A stretch of DNA of 64,000 bases from Duganella sp. 1411 (GTDB lineage: Bacteria; Pseudomonadota; Gammaproteobacteria; Burkholderiales; Burkholderiaceae_D), in the NCBI RefSeq assembly GCF_017833525.1, contig NZ_JAFICD010000001.1, positions 1,736,001 to 1,800,000 on the forward strand, read 5' to 3'. Position numbers and translations under genes: made by a program. This document shows positions 63,366 through 64,000 of the stretch, piece after piece. Position 1 is the stretch's first letter; the number at the start of each line of letters is the position of its first letter. The notes under the pieces are model-generated. The model had not been told where the DNA came from. It saw nothing but the letters and a program-made list of their open reading frames with translations, and searched no databases.

Positions 63366-64000
63366 TCAGGCGGCCAGGCGCGATGGCTGATCGGTTTGCC
63401 GCGCTTCGCGTTCGGCCACCGCCGCGCGCACCAGCGGAATCAGCTCGCGGCCGTACTGCAGCGCGTCCTGGATCGGGTCGAAACCCCGGATCAGGAAGGT
63501 GGTCACGCCCAGTTCCCAGTACTTGAGCAGCGCATCGCGCACCTGCTCCGGCGTGCCGACCAAGCCGGTCGAGTTGCCGGCGGCCTTGGTCAGCGCGGCG
63601 ATCCCGGTCCACAGGCGCTCATCGACCACCCTGCCCTGCGCCGCCGTGTCGAGCAGGCGCCGGGAGCCGGCGTTCTGCGGCTGCTGCGGGCGCTGGCTGA
63701 AGTGGACATTGCCCTTCACCCGTTCGGTGGCGGTGGCCAGGATGGCGTCGGCCTTGGCCCAGGCCTGTTCCTCGGTCGCCGCCAGCACGGGGCGCAGCGA
63801 CAGGCTGAATCGGATCTTGTCGGCGCGGCCATGCTTGGCGGCGGCCGCACGCACCCGGGCGATCGTCTCGGCCACCTGCGCCAGCGACTCGCCCCACAGC
63901 GCGTACACGTCCGCATGCTTGCCCGCCACGTCGATGGCCGCCTCCGACGACCCGCCGAAGTAGACCGGAATATGCTGGTTGTTCAGCGGGCGCACGCCGG
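63366..64000 (-). CDS. LLM-class flavin-dependent oxidoreductase (SsuD-like), partial
   Basis: The C-terminal part (about 210 residues) of a luciferase-like monooxygenase is cut by the window edge. IPVYFGGSSEAAIDVAGKHA and DVYALWGES are typical of SsuD-type alkanesulfonate monooxygenases, as is the FLIRGFDPIQDALQYGREL ending. SsuD oxidatively removes sulfite from alkanesulfonates using FMNH2. It is upstream of and tightly linked to the hydroxyacid dehydrogenase gene, so the operon starts beyond 64000. Confidence 0.88.
   Translation of the reverse strand, partial: GVRPLNNQHIPVYFGGSSEAAIDVAGKHADVYALWGESLAQVAETIARVRAAAAKHGRADKIRFSLSLRPVLAATEEQAWAKADAILATATERVKGNVHFSQRPQQPQNAGSRRLLDTAAQGRVVDERLWTGIAALTKAAGNSTGLVGTPEQVRDALLKYWELGVTTFLIRGFDPIQDALQYGRELIPLVRAAVAEREARQTDQPSRLAA

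Overview
The window is high-GC DNA with densely packed genes, short overlaps and few gaps. It looks like a chromosomal segment of a betaproteobacterium of the Oxalobacteraceae type (Massilia, Duganella or Janthinobacterium relatives). This is inferred from the gene mix: a PEP-CTERM protein, a GH6 cellulase, a pectinase, many TonB-dependent receptors, a PTS-EIIC/EAL protein, a cat-ben benzoate operon and dispersed hairpin repeats. No rRNA, tRNA, CRISPR array, transposase or phage module was seen.

Layout. 1-8.4 kb holds a Tat-exported DUF885 protein, a DadA-like dehydrogenase, a Gly-rich membrane protein, a LysR regulator, a NarL-type response regulator and, convergent with it, an EIIC-like membrane protein fused to an EAL domain. 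8.4-9.5 kb is a less GC-rich patch with a GH73 glucosaminidase and a small secreted partner, which I read as a possible effector-immunity pair. 9.5-12.8 kb is a tight minus-strand operon (XapX, amidohydrolase, DoxX, DUF1275). 13-18.5 kb holds a DoxX-like protein, a regulator with a degraded receiver domain, a small Cys-containing protein, a TonB receptor and a serine hydrolase. 18.5-25.9 kb is an RND efflux operon (outer-membrane factor, adaptor, permease) followed by a diguanylate cyclase and a small secreted protein.

26-32.4 kb is a plant-polysaccharide block: a GH6 cellulase behind a palindromic operator candidate, an EF-hand-like protein, a PEP-CTERM protein and a 1194-residue pectate lyase/pectin methylesterase fusion. 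Two TTGGTC-type repeats lie upstream of the last two genes. 32.4-40.4 kb is a continuous catB-catC-catA-benA-benB-benC-benD-pcaD operon taking benzoate to beta-ketoadipate, divergent from a CatM/BenM-type regulator with a visible ATAC-N7-GTAT operator. 40.5-51.2 kb holds a PafA-like phosphatase, a lone receiver protein, a type-B carboxylesterase, an M1 peptidase/DUF6702/TonB-receptor cluster and a chemoreceptor ending in a CheR-type tether.

51.3-64 kb is the most unusual part: at least twelve minus-strand genes with short gaps or overlaps. They encode a TonB receptor with its own TonB-ExbB-ExbD, two different sulfonate/nitrate-type binding proteins, two flavin-dependent (LLM) monooxygenases, a thiol dioxygenase, a four-domain rhodanese, a class II aldolase and a D-2-hydroxyacid dehydrogenase. 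I read it as a self-contained outer-membrane-to-cytoplasm organosulfur uptake and desulfurisation system. The substrate is unknown. The ABC permease and ATPase, if present, lie beyond the right edge, where the last gene is cut.
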